Below are positions 53,303 to 62,213 of a stretch of 64,000 nt of DNA, piece after piece. The notes under the pieces were generated by a model. That model worked only from the letters and a program-made list of their open reading frames with translations, searched no databases and was not told the origin of the DNA. Both the position numbers and the translations under genes were made by a program. This DNA is from Rhizobium aethiopicum (GTDB taxonomy: Bacteria; Pseudomonadota; Alphaproteobacteria; Rhizobiales; Rhizobiaceae), in NCBI RefSeq assembly GCF_900094625.1, contig NZ_FMAJ01000002.1:1-64000 (forward strand), read 5' to 3'. Numbering within the stretch: the stretch's first letter is position 1; each line of letters opens with the position of its first letter.

Positions 53303-56300
53303 TTGAAATCAGCCGGGGACATATTGGAGTTGGCCTGCCGCCGGATCGCCGATCTGGACACTCCTGCCTATGTCAAGAACAGTGAGCTGCGCTATGTCGC
53401 GGTCAACGAAGCCTATGCCCGTTTCTTCGGCCGCGAAATCTCCGATTTCATCGGCAGGCGCAGCCGCGAACTGTTCGAACGCCCCGAGGAGGAGGAGCGT
53501 GAGGATAAGGAACGCCGCGCGCTGGTATTCGGCACCGAGGAAAACGCCATCTGCTTCGATGCCGCAGGCCTCGGCCATGAGCGGATCCAGATCGAAAGCT
53601 TTTCGCCATCGCCGGATCGGGCCTACGTGCTCGGCCTCTTCGAAGTGCGCGAGGCGCAGCGCGCCGCGGCAAATGACAGGAGGATCGCTGGCGCCGCCGC
53701 GAGCACTAGCGCTCCTGGGATCACCGGCGATCCTGAGCTTGCCGCCGATTTCGCCCTTGTGCGCCAGGCGCTGGAAAAGCTCGATCATCCGATTGGCATC
53801 TATGCGGCGGATGGCCGCCCGCTGGTGGTCAACGCCGCCTATCGCGAAGGTGAAAGACGTGCGCCCACTGCAGATTCGGCCTGGGGGGAGAGCGTCAACG
53901 AACTTGACGTTCTACGCACCGTCCTCGAGGATCTGCCGGTTGCGGTCTTCGTACGCGACGACCGGCATCGCCTCGTCTATGCCAACAAGTATTATGAGAC
54001 CTTCAGCGGCCGCGCCCGCTCCGAGTATCTGGGCATGACCGAACACGAAATGTTCGGGCCGGAAGGTGCTGAGCCGATCTACCAGGAAAACCTGCTGGCG
54101 CTCAGAGATGGCATTTCAGTGGAGCTCGAGAGCGAGATGCCGAGCAAGAGCGGCCACGTCTATCCCGTCATCTCACGCGTCAACCGCGTCATGACGACGG
54201 ATGGGCGAACCTATGTCGTCGGCTCCTTTTCCGATATCTCGCCGCTCAAGGAGCGCGAGAAGGCGTTGATCGCCTCGCGCAAGCAGGAAGAAGTTTTGCA
54301 TCGCGATATCGAGAGCATCCTGCGTTCGCTGCCGGTCGGCGTGCTGATTCTCGATAACGACCACCAGATTCTCTACGTCAACGATGAATTTTACAACATC
54401 TGGGAGCTGCCGCTTGACGACCCCTTCGACGGCCGCCCCTTCATCGATGTCATCCGCCGCAATCTAGAGCTCGGACGCTACGACGGCACGCAGACGCCTG
54501 AGGAGATCTACGCCTTCCGCAAGCATCTGTTCGAGGCCGAAGTGCCCGAGCCGATCGAGCTCGGTTGGGCGGGGGGCAAATCCGTCATCTTCGACAGCCG
54601 CCGCATCTCCAATGAGCGTATCCTGCTCACCTATGCCGACATCTCGGCAGTGCGCGAGCGGGAGAAGGAAATACACGAGACCCGCGCCGCGCTCGAGCGG
54701 GTCGGTGAGATGATGCGTGATGCGACGCATGCGATGTCGCAAGGCCTTGCCATCGTCCAGGATGGCATTATCAAGATGTCCAACGGAGCGATGGCCGATA
54801 TTCTGCAGATTCCGCCCGCCTATATCGAAGCCGGGCAGGGTTGGCTCGGCATGTTCGAATTTTGCGCAGCGCGCGGCGATTTTCACGATGCCGCGGCCGA
54901 AATCCTGCGGGGCTGGCACGACAATATCGCGGCCAGGCTGCCGATTTCCACCGTCTTTCATGTCTGCGGCGAGCGCTGGGTGAACATGGAGGCGACGGTC
55001 AGCGAGAGGCGGCATTGGGTGGCGATCTTCACCGACGTTACCGAGCTCAAGAGCCGCGAGGAGGAATTGCGCCATCTGTTGTCGCGCGCCGAAGCGGCCG
55101 ATCGCGCCAAGTCCGAATTCCTCGCCAATATGAGCCATGAGATCCGCACGCCGATGAACGGTGTGCTCGGCATGGCGGAGCTGCTGGCCAAGACCAATCT
55201 CGATACGCGCCAGAAAACCTTCATCGACATCATCGTCAAATCGGGCAATGCGCTGCTGACTATTATCAACGACATCCTCGATTTCTCGAAGATCGATGCC
55301 GGGCAGATGACGCTGCGCAAAGCGGCATTCGATATTACCGAAGCGGTGGAGGACGTGGCGACTCTTCTGTCGTCGCATGCCGCTGAGAAGAACATCGAAC
55401 TGCTGGTGCGGGCCGCACCCGATCTGCCGGCCGCCGTGATCGGCGATGCCGGCCGCTTTCGTCAGATCGTCACCAATCTCGTCGGCAATGCCGTCAAGTT
55501 CACCGAACGCGGCCATGTCTTCGTAAATGTCGGCTTCGAGATGGTCGCCGGCGGCGAGATCATCGCGAGTATCCGCATCGAGGATACGGGGATCGGCATC
55601 CCACCTGAGAAGCTCGATTCGGTCTTCGACAAGTTTTCACAGGTGGATGCCTCGTCGACCCGGCGGCATGAGGGAACGGGCCTCGGACTTGCGATTACCG
55701 CCGGGCTCGTCGACCTCTTCGGCGGCTATATCAACGTCGAGAGCGAATGGGGCAAGGGTTCGGTCTTCACCGTCAACCTGCCTTTCGCGGTGGCCGCCAC
55801 CGGGATCAAACCGAAGCCGCTGCCGATCAATGTGCAGGGTGCGCGCATCCTCGTGGTCGACGACAATGAAGTGAACCGGCGCATCCTGACGGAGCAGCTC
55901 TCGCTGTGGGGCTTCGACGGCGTGGCCGCCGAAGGCGGCGGCACCGGCCTTGCGATCCTTGAGGCTGCGGCCAATCTCGGCATCACCGTCGATGCCGTCG
56001 TCCTCGACTATCACATGCCCGACATGAACGGCGCCGATGTCGCGCGCCGGCTGCGCGCGGACCCTCGGTTCGTCGAACTGCCGATCATCTTCCTGACATC
56101 GATGGATATTTCGGGCACGGAAAAGGAATTCGCGGCGCTGAACGGCCACGCTCATCTGATGAAACCGGCGCGCGCCAACGTTCTGCGCAACACCGTGGTC
56201 GAAGTGGTGCGTGCAAGCCGCGTCAAACAGGCAACCGCGACCGAGACCACCCGGGCGCAGGCGCAAGCGGCGGCGCCGGAGCCGGTGCCGCGGACGCGGC

Positions 56301-56710
56301 TGGCGGAATTCGTCGACGTGCTGGTCGCCGAAGATAACGAAGTCAACCAGATCGTTTTCACGCAGATTCTGCAGGGAACGGGCCTCTCTTTCCTCGTCGT
56401 CGACAATGGCGAGCAGGCGGTCGCCGCCTGGGAGAGGCACAAACCGGGCATCATCATGATGGACGTCTCGATGCCCGTAATGAACGGCCACCAGGCGACG
56501 CGGGCGATCCGCGAACGGGAAAAGGGGCAGGGCCAGCGGGTGCCGATCATCGGCGTCACCGCCCACGCGCTCGAAAGCGACCGGGAGGCTTGCCTCGACG
56601 CCGGCATGGACGACTACATGTCGAAGCCGATCAGCCCGGAATTGCTGGAGGAGAAAATCCGGCAATGGCTCGGCAGGACCGAGCAGCAGTCGGGGCATGC
56701 CGGCTACTGA
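53303..56710 (+). CDS. Hybrid sensor histidine kinase with multiple PAS domains and two receivers
   Basis: A 1135-residue signalling protein with no convincing membrane segment. About four PAS-type regions (roughly residues 5-120, 190-310, 335-450 and 460-590) precede the kinase. HisKA contains the phospho-accepting H612 in MSHEIRTPMNG. HATPase shows NLVGNAVKFTERG, EDTGIGIPPEKL and GTGLGLAI. Receiver 1 has D902 (VVLDYHMPD) and receiver 2 has D1054 (MMDVSMPVMNG) with an intact MSKPIS lysine. Receiver 1 ends HLMKPARA, so it also looks functional. No Hpt domain is visible, so phosphate must pass to a separate protein. The start is TTG behind GGGAG. A CtrA-type box lies upstream. Confidence 0.92.
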   Translation: MKSAGDILELACRRIADLDTPAYVKNSELRYVAVNEAYARFFGREISDFIGRRSRELFERPEEEEREDKERRALVFGTEENAICFDAAGLGHERIQIESFSPSPDRAYVLGLFEVREAQRAAANDRRIAGAAASTSAPGITGDPELAADFALVRQALEKLDHPIGIYAADGRPLVVNAAYREGERRAPTADSAWGESVNELDVLRTVLEDLPVAVFVRDDRHRLVYANKYYETFSGRARSEYLGMTEHEMFGPEGAEPIYQENLLALRDGISVELESEMPSKSGHVYPVISRVNRVMTTDGRTYVVGSFSDISPLKEREKALIASRKQEEVLHRDIESILRSLPVGVLILDNDHQILYVNDEFYNIWELPLDDPFDGRPFIDVIRRNLELGRYDGTQTPEEIYAFRKHLFEAEVPEPIELGWAGGKSVIFDSRRISNERILLTYADISAVREREKEIHETRAALERVGEMMRDATHAMSQGLAIVQDGIIKMSNGAMADILQIPPAYIEAGQGWLGMFEFCAARGDFHDAAAEILRGWHDNIAARLPISTVFHVCGERWVNMEATVSERRHWVAIFTDVTELKSREEELRHLLSRAEAADRAKSEFLANMSHEIRTPMNGVLGMAELLAKTNLDTRQKTFIDIIVKSGNALLTIINDILDFSKIDAGQMTLRKAAFDITEAVEDVATLLSSHAAEKNIELLVRAAPDLPAAVIGDAGRFRQIVTNLVGNAVKFTERGHVFVNVGFEMVAGGEIIASIRIEDTGIGIPPEKLDSVFDKFSQVDASSTRRHEGTGLGLAITAGLVDLFGGYINVESEWGKGSVFTVNLPFAVAATGIKPKPLPINVQGARILVVDDNEVNRRILTEQLSLWGFDGVAAEGGGTGLAILEAAANLGITVDAVVLDYHMPDMNGADVARRLRADPRFVELPIIFLTSMDISGTEKEFAALNGHAHLMKPARANVLRNTVVEVVRASRVKQATATETTRAQAQAAAPEPVPRTRLAEFVDVLVAEDNEVNQIVFTQILQGTGLSFLVVDNGEQAVAAWERHKPGIIMMDVSMPVMNGHQATRAIREREKGQGQRVPIIGVTAHALESDREACLDAGMDDYMSKPISPELLEEKIRQWLGRTEQQSGHAGY

Positions 56711-56731
56711 ACTCGCTTGAACCGATAAACC

Positions 56732-57460
56732 TTATTCGCGGGACGGCTTGACGCCGCAGAGCATTTCGCGCTTGCCGGCGAAGCCTTTGCGGCGCTCGAC
56801 GGCAAAGCCTGCAGCGATGAGGTTGCGGCGCACGAAGCCGGCCGCGGCATAGGTGGCGAAGGTGCCGCCGGCGGCTGTCTTTTCATTGACGCGCCGCATC
56901 AGTTCCTCCGACCACATGTCGCTGTTGCGCGATGGGGCGAAACCGTCGAGGTACCAGGCGTCTATGCCAGATCTTGCCGCGGCAACGCCATCGAGCGCGG
57001 CGCCGCAGACAACGCTGAGCCGCGTCTGGTCATCGAGGTCGAGCGTGACTGTGCCGGCAGGCGCTTGCGGCCATGCCGCCGCCAGCGCTTCGCGCTCGGC
57101 GTCGATCTCCGGCCAGTGCGACAATGCCCGGCCGATTTCCTCGCCGCGCATCGGGTGCAGTTCAAAGGAGATGAAATGCAGCTGCTGGCCGGCTGCGCGA
57201 TGCAGCTTCCATTGCCGCCAGGTCTCGGCGAAGTTCAGGCCCGTGCCGAAGCCGAGCTCGGCTATGACAAAATCCCGCCGGCCGTTCCAACGCTCCGGCA
57301 GGCCGTTGCCGGCGAGGAAGACATGGCCGCATTCCAGCCGGCCATCGGTCTGGCAATAAAAATGATCGCCAAAGACGGTGGAATAGGGCATATCGCCGTC
57401 GCGCCATTCGAGCGGCTGCGGCGCGTCCGCGCCAATCTGATCGGGGTTCACGTCTCTCAT
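56732..57460 (-). CDS. mnmD: tRNA 5-aminomethyl-2-thiouridine methyltransferase MnmD (stand-alone)
   Basis: An SAM-dependent methyltransferase (DUF752/Methyltransf_30) for the last step of mnm5s2U34 synthesis in tRNA. It has the family start PLEWRDGDMPYSTVFGDHFY, the SAM-binding IAELGFGTGLNFAETW and the DAWYLDGFAPSRNSDMW active-site block. Its 242 residues equal only the N-terminal domain of E. coli MnmC. The oxidase-like partner is a separate gene on the other strand, and the two start codons overlap by two bases. The 3' end is 21 bases from the convergent kinase gene. Confidence 0.87.
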   Translation of the reverse strand: MRDVNPDQIGADAPQPLEWRDGDMPYSTVFGDHFYCQTDGRLECGHVFLAGNGLPERWNGRRDFVIAELGFGTGLNFAETWRQWKLHRAAGQQLHFISFELHPMRGEEIGRALSHWPEIDAEREALAAAWPQAPAGTVTLDLDDQTRLSVVCGAALDGVAAARSGIDAWYLDGFAPSRNSDMWSEELMRRVNEKTAAGGTFATYAAAGFVRRNLIAAGFAVERRKGFAGKREMLCGVKPSRE

Positions 57461-58637
57461 GGAAAAAGCCGATAGTCCTGCACCGGCGTCCGGTCAATCT
57501 TCTTGCGACTTGCTGATCGTTGGCGGCGGCATCATGGGTCTCTGGGCGGCCGTTCATGCCGAACGCTTCGGCATGAACACCATCCTCGCCGACGCCGGCG
57601 GCCTGGGCAGCGGCGCGAGCGGCGGCCTGCTCGGCGCGCTGATGCCGCATATGCCGGACCGGTGGTCGGAGAAGAAGCAGTTCCAGTTCGATGCGCTGGT
57701 TTCGCTCGAAACCGAAATCGCCGCGCTCGAAGCCGAGACGGGAGTTTCTGCCGGTTACAACAGATCCGGGCGGCTGATCCCGCTGCCGAAGCCGCATCTC
57801 AACCGCATCGCCCGCGACCATTCCGAGGATGCCGAACGCCACTGGCGGACCGGAGGGCGCAGCTTTCACTGGCATGTCATCGATAGGTCGCCGGTCGATG
57901 GTTGGCCTGACGCGTCCGCCGGCGAGAGCGGCTTCGTGCACGACACGCTCGCCGGCCGCGTTGCCCCCCGCTCATTGATCTCAGCGATCATCGCCTTGCT
58001 GCGGCGGGCAAGACACGTGCGCATCATGGAGCATGCGGCCGCCACCGCTCTCGATCCCGATCGCGGCACCGCGCAAATTGGCGGCGAACCCATTGTTTTC
58101 GGCCGCTGCATCCTGGCTGCCGGCCATCAGTCCTTTCCAATGCTGCAGGCGGTGACGCCGGGGCCGATGAAGCCGCTCGGCCAGCCCGTGAAGGGGCAGG
58201 CGGCGCTGGTGAAAGCCGATATCGACCCGGCGCTGCCGACGATCTTCTTCGATGGGCTCTATGTGGTGGCGCATGAAGGCGGGTACGCGGCAATCGGCAG
58301 CACCAGCGAGAACCGCTTTGACGATCCCGGCTCGACCGACGCGCAGCTCGATACGCTGATCGAGGCGGCGCGCGCCATCGCGCCGATCCTTCGCGATGCG
58401 CCCGTGGTCGAACGCTGGGCTGGGCTTCGCCCGAAGGCAATCGACCGCGATCCGATGGTCGGCCGCCATCCCGATCACCCGCGCCTGATCGCGTTGACCG
58501 GGGGCTTCAAGGTCAGCTTCGGCCTTGCACACCGTCTGGCGGAGGCGGCGATGTGCATCGCAGGCGATGCAGACTGCAGATTTTCGTTGCCGGATAGCTT
58601 CGCATTTTCAAGCCACATTGCCGTGGCTTCACGTTAA
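57459..58637 (+). CDS. FAD-dependent oxidoreductase, MnmC C-domain-like
   Basis: A D-amino-acid-oxidase-fold protein of 392 residues. The FAD-binding motif is LLIVGGGIMGLWAAVHAERF, followed by ADAGGLGSGASGGLLGALMP, a glycine-rich entry typical of MnmC(o) and ThiO-like enzymes. The C-terminal block ALTGGFKVSFGLAHRLAEAA closes the FAD site. Because it is head-to-head with mnmD, it most likely removes the carboxymethyl group from cmnm5U34 as the C-terminal half of MnmC does. A general amine oxidase is the alternative. Its ribosome binding site is weak and lies inside the mnmD coding region. Confidence 0.82.
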   Translation: MEKADSPAPASGQSSCDLLIVGGGIMGLWAAVHAERFGMNTILADAGGLGSGASGGLLGALMPHMPDRWSEKKQFQFDALVSLETEIAALEAETGVSAGYNRSGRLIPLPKPHLNRIARDHSEDAERHWRTGGRSFHWHVIDRSPVDGWPDASAGESGFVHDTLAGRVAPRSLISAIIALLRRARHVRIMEHAAATALDPDRGTAQIGGEPIVFGRCILAAGHQSFPMLQAVTPGPMKPLGQPVKGQAALVKADIDPALPTIFFDGLYVVAHEGGYAAIGSTSENRFDDPGSTDAQLDTLIEAARAIAPILRDAPVVERWAGLRPKAIDRDPMVGRHPDHPRLIALTGGFKVSFGLAHRLAEAAMCIAGDADCRFSLPDSFAFSSHIAVASR

Positions 58638-58750
58638 ACGTGAATTAGATACAGCTTCGCTTCGTTATTCTGTCATGCAAATCACCTATTTGCTTGCGCA
58701 TCGACAGCGCCGAATTTACCGGCGTTCCCTTCCTTTATGGAGGAAAGTGC

Positions 58751-59458
58751 ATGCGCTATGCCATTTGCTTCACGCCTCCGGCGAGCGACCCGTTGTCGCT
58801 TGTGGCCGCCAATTGGCTTGGCCGAAACGTGTTTTCGGGCGATATGGTGGAGCCTCCGGCCGTCCGCGGCCTCGGCATTCATGAGATCGCCTTCCATACC
58901 GCCGTGCCGCGGCGCTATGGTTTTCACGGCGTTCTGAAGGCGCCTTTCCATCTGTCCGCCGATACGTCCGAGTCGCAACTCCTGCGCGATCTCATGCGTT
59001 TTGCCGGAACATACGCACCCTTCCGGATTCCGCGTCTCGAAATCGCCCGGCTCGGCAATTTCTATAGCTTGATGCCGAGCGCCCCCTGCGAGCAGATCCA
59101 GTATCTGGCCTCGGCGATCGTTCAGGAGTTCGATCGCTTCCGGGCGCCGCTGAGTGAAGCCGATATCGAACGCAGCGACCCCGATGGGTTGTCGGCGGCG
59201 CAATTCGCCAATCTCCATCGTTGGGGCAATCCCTATGTGATGGAGGAGTTCCGCTTCCACATGCCGGTAACAGGGCCTATCAACGCGATCGACATGCCCC
59301 GCATCGCGCCGGTGCTGCGAACGGTCTTCGAGCCCGTCTTGAGGGAGCCGGTGATGGTTTCGAACGTGGCGTTGATGATCGAGGAGGGCACCGGCGGTCC
59401 CTTTCGCGTCCATTCGCTCCACCCCATGGGCAAGGTCAGCGCGCGCAGGATCGCCTGA
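58751..59458 (+). CDS. DUF1045 / 2H phosphoesterase-like protein
   Basis: A 235-residue protein of the DUF1045 family, best known next to phosphonate genes (PhnN-linked, RcsF/cyclic phosphodiesterase type). Two H-x-basic/polar motifs of the 2H fold are visible: YGFHGVLKAPFHL near residue 60 and FRFHMPVTG near residue 180. TATGGAGGAAAGTGC precedes the start at MRYAICF; an ATG 19 codons earlier lacks a signal. No phn gene is nearby. It lies 113 bases before puuE on the same strand and may be read with the urate genes. Confidence 0.8.
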   Translation: MRYAICFTPPASDPLSLVAANWLGRNVFSGDMVEPPAVRGLGIHEIAFHTAVPRRYGFHGVLKAPFHLSADTSESQLLRDLMRFAGTYAPFRIPRLEIARLGNFYSLMPSAPCEQIQYLASAIVQEFDRFRAPLSEADIERSDPDGLSAAQFANLHRWGNPYVMEEFRFHMPVTGPINAIDMPRIAPVLRTVFEPVLREPVMVSNVALMIEEGTGGPFRVHSLHPMGKVSARRIA

Positions 59459-59571
59459 GCGCGCGTCAAGCTAAGTTATTGTCTAATAATGATAAATTCC
59501 GCTGCGCAGTTTCCGGCTCGACATTCCGGCTGCGGATGATACCGTTCCCCGTCTTTTCAGAAGGTGATTTG

Positions 59572-60495
59572 ATGGTATCCGAGACCTACCCGCGCAATCT
59601 CGTCGGCTACGGGCGCCAGACGCCCGATCCGAAGTGGCCGGGCGACGCCCGCGTCGCCGTACAGTTCGTCATCAATTACGAGGAGGGCGGCGAAAGCTGC
59701 ATCCTCGAAGGCGATCCGGCTTCCGAAAATCTGCTGTCGGAAATCGTCGGTGCTGCCGCCTGGCCGGGGCAGCGCAATCTCAACATGGAATCTATCTACG
59801 AATATGGTTCGCGCGCCGGGTTCTGGCGGCTCTGGCGGATGTTCACCAGTCTCAATGTGCAGGCGACCGTCTATGGCGTGACGTTGGCGATGGCGCGCAA
59901 CCCCGAAGCCGTCGCCGCCATGAAGGAGGCGGGCTGGGAGATCGCCAGCCACGGCTACCGCTGGCTGGAATACAAGGATTTTTCCGAGGATCTGGAGCGC
60001 AAGCACATTCTCGAAGCAGTGCGCCTTCATACCGAACTCACGGGTGAGCGGCCTTTCGGGATGTATCAGGGCAAGCCTTCCGACAACACGCTGCGGCTGG
60101 TGCAGGAGGAGGGCGGTTTCCTCTACTCCTCCGATTCCTATGCCGACGACCTGCCTTACTGGGTGAAGGGCATCGACGGGAAACCCTTCCTGATCGTTCC
60201 ATATACGCTTGAAACCAATGACATGCGTTTTGCCACGCCGCAGGGTTTCAACACCGGCGACCAGTTCTTCACCTATCTCAAGGATGCTTTCGACACGCTT
60301 TATGAGGAAGGCGAGGCGGGCAGCCCGAAGATGATGTCGGTCGGCCTTCATTGCCGTCTCGTCGGGCGTCCCGGCCGCGCGGCGGCGCTGAAGCGCTTCA
60401 TCGAATATGTGCTGAAACACGACAAGGTCTGGATTCCGCGCCGCATCGAGATCGCCGAGCACTGGCATAAGCACCATCAGCCGGATGCGCTCTGA
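59572..60495 (+). CDS. puuE: Allantoinase PuuE (polysaccharide-deacetylase fold)
   Basis: Hydrolyses allantoin to allantoate in purine breakdown, 307 residues. It begins with the PuuE-type segment YPRNLVGYGRQTPDPKWPGD. VQFVINYEEGGESCILEGDP, EYGSRAGFWRLWRMF, EIASHGYRWLEYKDF (metal His), GMYQGKPSDNTLRLV and a GLHCRLVGRPGRAAAL end follow. This matches the metal-independent or metal-weak PuuE branch of the NodB family rather than classical DAL1 allantoinases. AAGGTGATTTG precedes the start. Its stop overlaps the uraD start (TGATG). Confidence 0.92.
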   Translation: MVSETYPRNLVGYGRQTPDPKWPGDARVAVQFVINYEEGGESCILEGDPASENLLSEIVGAAAWPGQRNLNMESIYEYGSRAGFWRLWRMFTSLNVQATVYGVTLAMARNPEAVAAMKEAGWEIASHGYRWLEYKDFSEDLERKHILEAVRLHTELTGERPFGMYQGKPSDNTLRLVQEEGGFLYSSDSYADDLPYWVKGIDGKPFLIVPYTLETNDMRFATPQGFNTGDQFFTYLKDAFDTLYEEGEAGSPKMMSVGLHCRLVGRPGRAAALKRFIEYVLKHDKVWIPRRIEIAEHWHKHHQPDAL

Positions 60496-60995
60496 TGCTG
60501 TCGCGCGAGGATTTCGTTTCCCGCTTCGGCGGCGTGTTCGAACATTCGTCTTTCATCGCCGAGCGCGCCTATGACGACGGCGGCGTGAGGGAGCCGTTGA
60601 CGGCAACTGGAGTGCATGCGGCCCTTGCCGCCGTCTTCCGCACCGCAAGCCATGAGGAGCGCCTTGGTGTGCTGCGCGCCCATCCGGATCTTGCCGGCCG
60701 GCTGGCGATAGCAGGCGAACTCACGGAAGACAGCCGCAAGGAGCAGGCCGGCGCCGGCCTCGATCGGCTGAGTGCGGACGAACATGCCCGCTTCACCCAA
60801 CTTAATTCGGCCTATGTCGAAAAATTCGGCTTTCCCTTCATCATCGCCGTCAAGGGGCTCGGCAAGGACGACATCCTGACGGCCTTCGAAACACGGATCG
60901 GCAATGGCCGGGACGAAGAGTTTGCGACCGCGGCCGCGCAGGTCGAGCGGATTGCGCTGCTGCGCCTGACGTCAATGCTGCCGGAGGCCGAATGA
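60495..60995 (+). CDS. uraD: OHCU decarboxylase UraD
   Basis: Decarboxylates 2-oxo-4-hydroxy-4-carboxy-5-ureidoimidazoline to (S)-allantoin. The 166-residue protein has the catalytic histidine H63 in RAHPDLAGRLA, then EQAGAGLDRLSADEHARF and the FGFPFIIAVKGLGKDDILTA block typical of the family. It is translationally coupled to puuE (one-base overlap) and its end overlaps the next gene by four bases. Confidence 0.93.
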   Translation: MLSREDFVSRFGGVFEHSSFIAERAYDDGGVREPLTATGVHAALAAVFRTASHEERLGVLRAHPDLAGRLAIAGELTEDSRKEQAGAGLDRLSADEHARFTQLNSAYVEKFGFPFIIAVKGLGKDDILTAFETRIGNGRDEEFATAAAQVERIALLRLTSMLPEAE

Positions 60996-61354
60996 AAGAG
61001 CGGCGCGCGATCGACTATCTCAATGAGATGTATGAGGCGGCATCGGAAGCACTGTCTTTCGTCGGCGGAATGGATGGGGCGGCATTCGCGGGAGACAAGC
61101 TTACCTTCAAGGCGGTTGCCTTTTGCCACTTCATCATCGGTTCCGCGGCGTCCCGTCTGCTGGTGACACATCCGGAATTTGCGACCGAGCATCCCGATCT
61201 GCCGTGGACGAAAATCTGCGGCACGGGCAACCGTATTCTCGAAGATGTCTTCGATCTCGATCCCGTCGACATGTGGGAGGCGACATATCGCACACTGCCG
61301 GAGCTTCTTTCCGCAATCGACGCCATCCGTAACTGGCATGCCCAAGGCGAGTGA
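60992..61354 (+). CDS. HepT-like (DUF86) protein lacking the RNase motif
   Basis: A 120-residue all-helical protein. It aligns with HepT-type RNase toxins: [16 protein letters not shown], then [17 protein letters not shown] (HepT has AVLYNLIVIGEAAKRL) and [16 protein letters not shown]. The catalytic R-x4-H followed by Tyr of active HepT (G-M-R-N-R-L-x-H-D-Y) is replaced by G-T-G79-N-R-I-L-E84-D-V86, so Arg, His and Tyr are all lost. No MntA nucleotidyltransferase partner is encoded nearby. It overlaps uraD (ATGA) and allA, so it is an integral part of the operon. A structural or regulatory role in urate breakdown is possible; function is unknown. Confidence 0.75.
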   Translation: MKERRAIDYLNEMYEAASEALSFVGGMDGAAFAGDKLTFKAVAFCHFIIGSAASRLLVTHPEFATEHPDLPWTKICGTGNRILEDVFDLDPVDMWEATYRTLPELLSAIDAIRNWHAQGE

Positions 61355-61860
61355 ATCCATTGCCCGAATTTCTCGACATTCGCCCGCTTACCAGATCGGC
61401 CTTTGCTCCCTTCGGCGAGGTGATCGAAGCCGATCCGGCTTCGATGCGGCTTATAAACGGTGGCACGACCGAACGCTTTCACGCGCTCGCGGCGGCGGAA
61501 GCGACGGGCGAAGGCGCACGCGTCATCATCAATCTCTTTCGCGGCCAGCCGCGCAGCTTCCCCTATGATGTCGATATGATGGAGCGCCATCCCTTCGGCA
61601 GTCAGAGTTTCTCGCCGGTTTCCGGCCGGCCCTTCCTCGTCGTCGTCTCCGAGGACGAAAGCGGACGTCCGGGCAAGCCGCAGGTATTTTTCGCACGCGG
61701 GGATCAGGGCGTGAACTACCGCCGCAATGTCTGGCATCATCCGCTGATGGCGCTCGGCCAGACCTCGGATTTCGTGGTCGTCGACCGCGACGGGCCTGGC
61801 AACAATCTGGAGGAATTCTTCTTCAAAACTCCCTATGTCATCAAAGAGCCAGCCACATGA
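61351..61860 (+). CDS. allA: Ureidoglycolate lyase AllA
   Basis: Releases urea and glyoxylate from ureidoglycolate. The 169-residue cupin-type protein has [20 protein letters not shown] near the start, [20 protein letters not shown] (conserved His), [20 protein letters not shown] and a closing NNLEEFFF. Start is GTG 61351, which overlaps the stop of the preceding gene (GTGA); there is no earlier ATG in frame. Coupled translation through the operon is evident. Confidence 0.9.
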   Translation: MNPLPEFLDIRPLTRSAFAPFGEVIEADPASMRLINGGTTERFHALAAAEATGEGARVIINLFRGQPRSFPYDVDMMERHPFGSQSFSPVSGRPFLVVVSEDESGRPGKPQVFFARGDQGVNYRRNVWHHPLMALGQTSDFVVVDRDGPGNNLEEFFFKTPYVIKEPAT

Positions 61861-62213
61861 CCGGACTCACCACACATGTTCTCGACACTGCCCTCGGCAA
61901 GCCGGCCGAGGGTCTCATGATCGATCTTTTCCAGCTTGACGGCGAGATCCGCAGACATCTGAAAACGGTGGAAACCAATGCGGACGGCCGAGTCGATGGT
62001 GGCCCGATCCTTGCCGGCGAAAATCTTCACGTCGGCACTTACGAGTTGGTCTTCCACGCCGGCGAGTATCTCAGGGCCTGCGGCACGCCGCTGCCGCATC
62101 CGGCCTTCCTCGATCTCGTGCCGATCCGCTTCGGCATTGCCGATGTCACGGCGCACTATCACGTGCCGCTGCTGCTTTCGCCCTATGGCTATTCCACCTA
62201 TCGGGGCAGCTAG
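61857..62213 (+). CDS. uraH: 5-Hydroxyisourate hydrolase UraH
   Basis: Hydrolyses 5-hydroxyisourate, the product of uricase, to OHCU for UraD. The 118-residue transthyretin-fold protein has the N-terminal signature [20 protein letters not shown] with H7, and the C-terminal [19 protein letters not shown] whose YRGS tail marks true HIUases. It overlaps allA by four bases (ATGA). No signal peptide is visible, so it is cytoplasmic. Confidence 0.94.
   Translation: MTGLTTHVLDTALGKPAEGLMIDLFQLDGEIRRHLKTVETNADGRVDGGPILAGENLHVGTYELVFHAGEYLRACGTPLPHPAFLDLVPIRFGIADVTAHYHVPLLLSPYGYSTYRGS

Noticed and set aside
54464..55516. Minus-strand open frame inside the hybrid kinase
   Set aside because: Antisense to HisKA/PAS coding sequence with no recognisable protein features.
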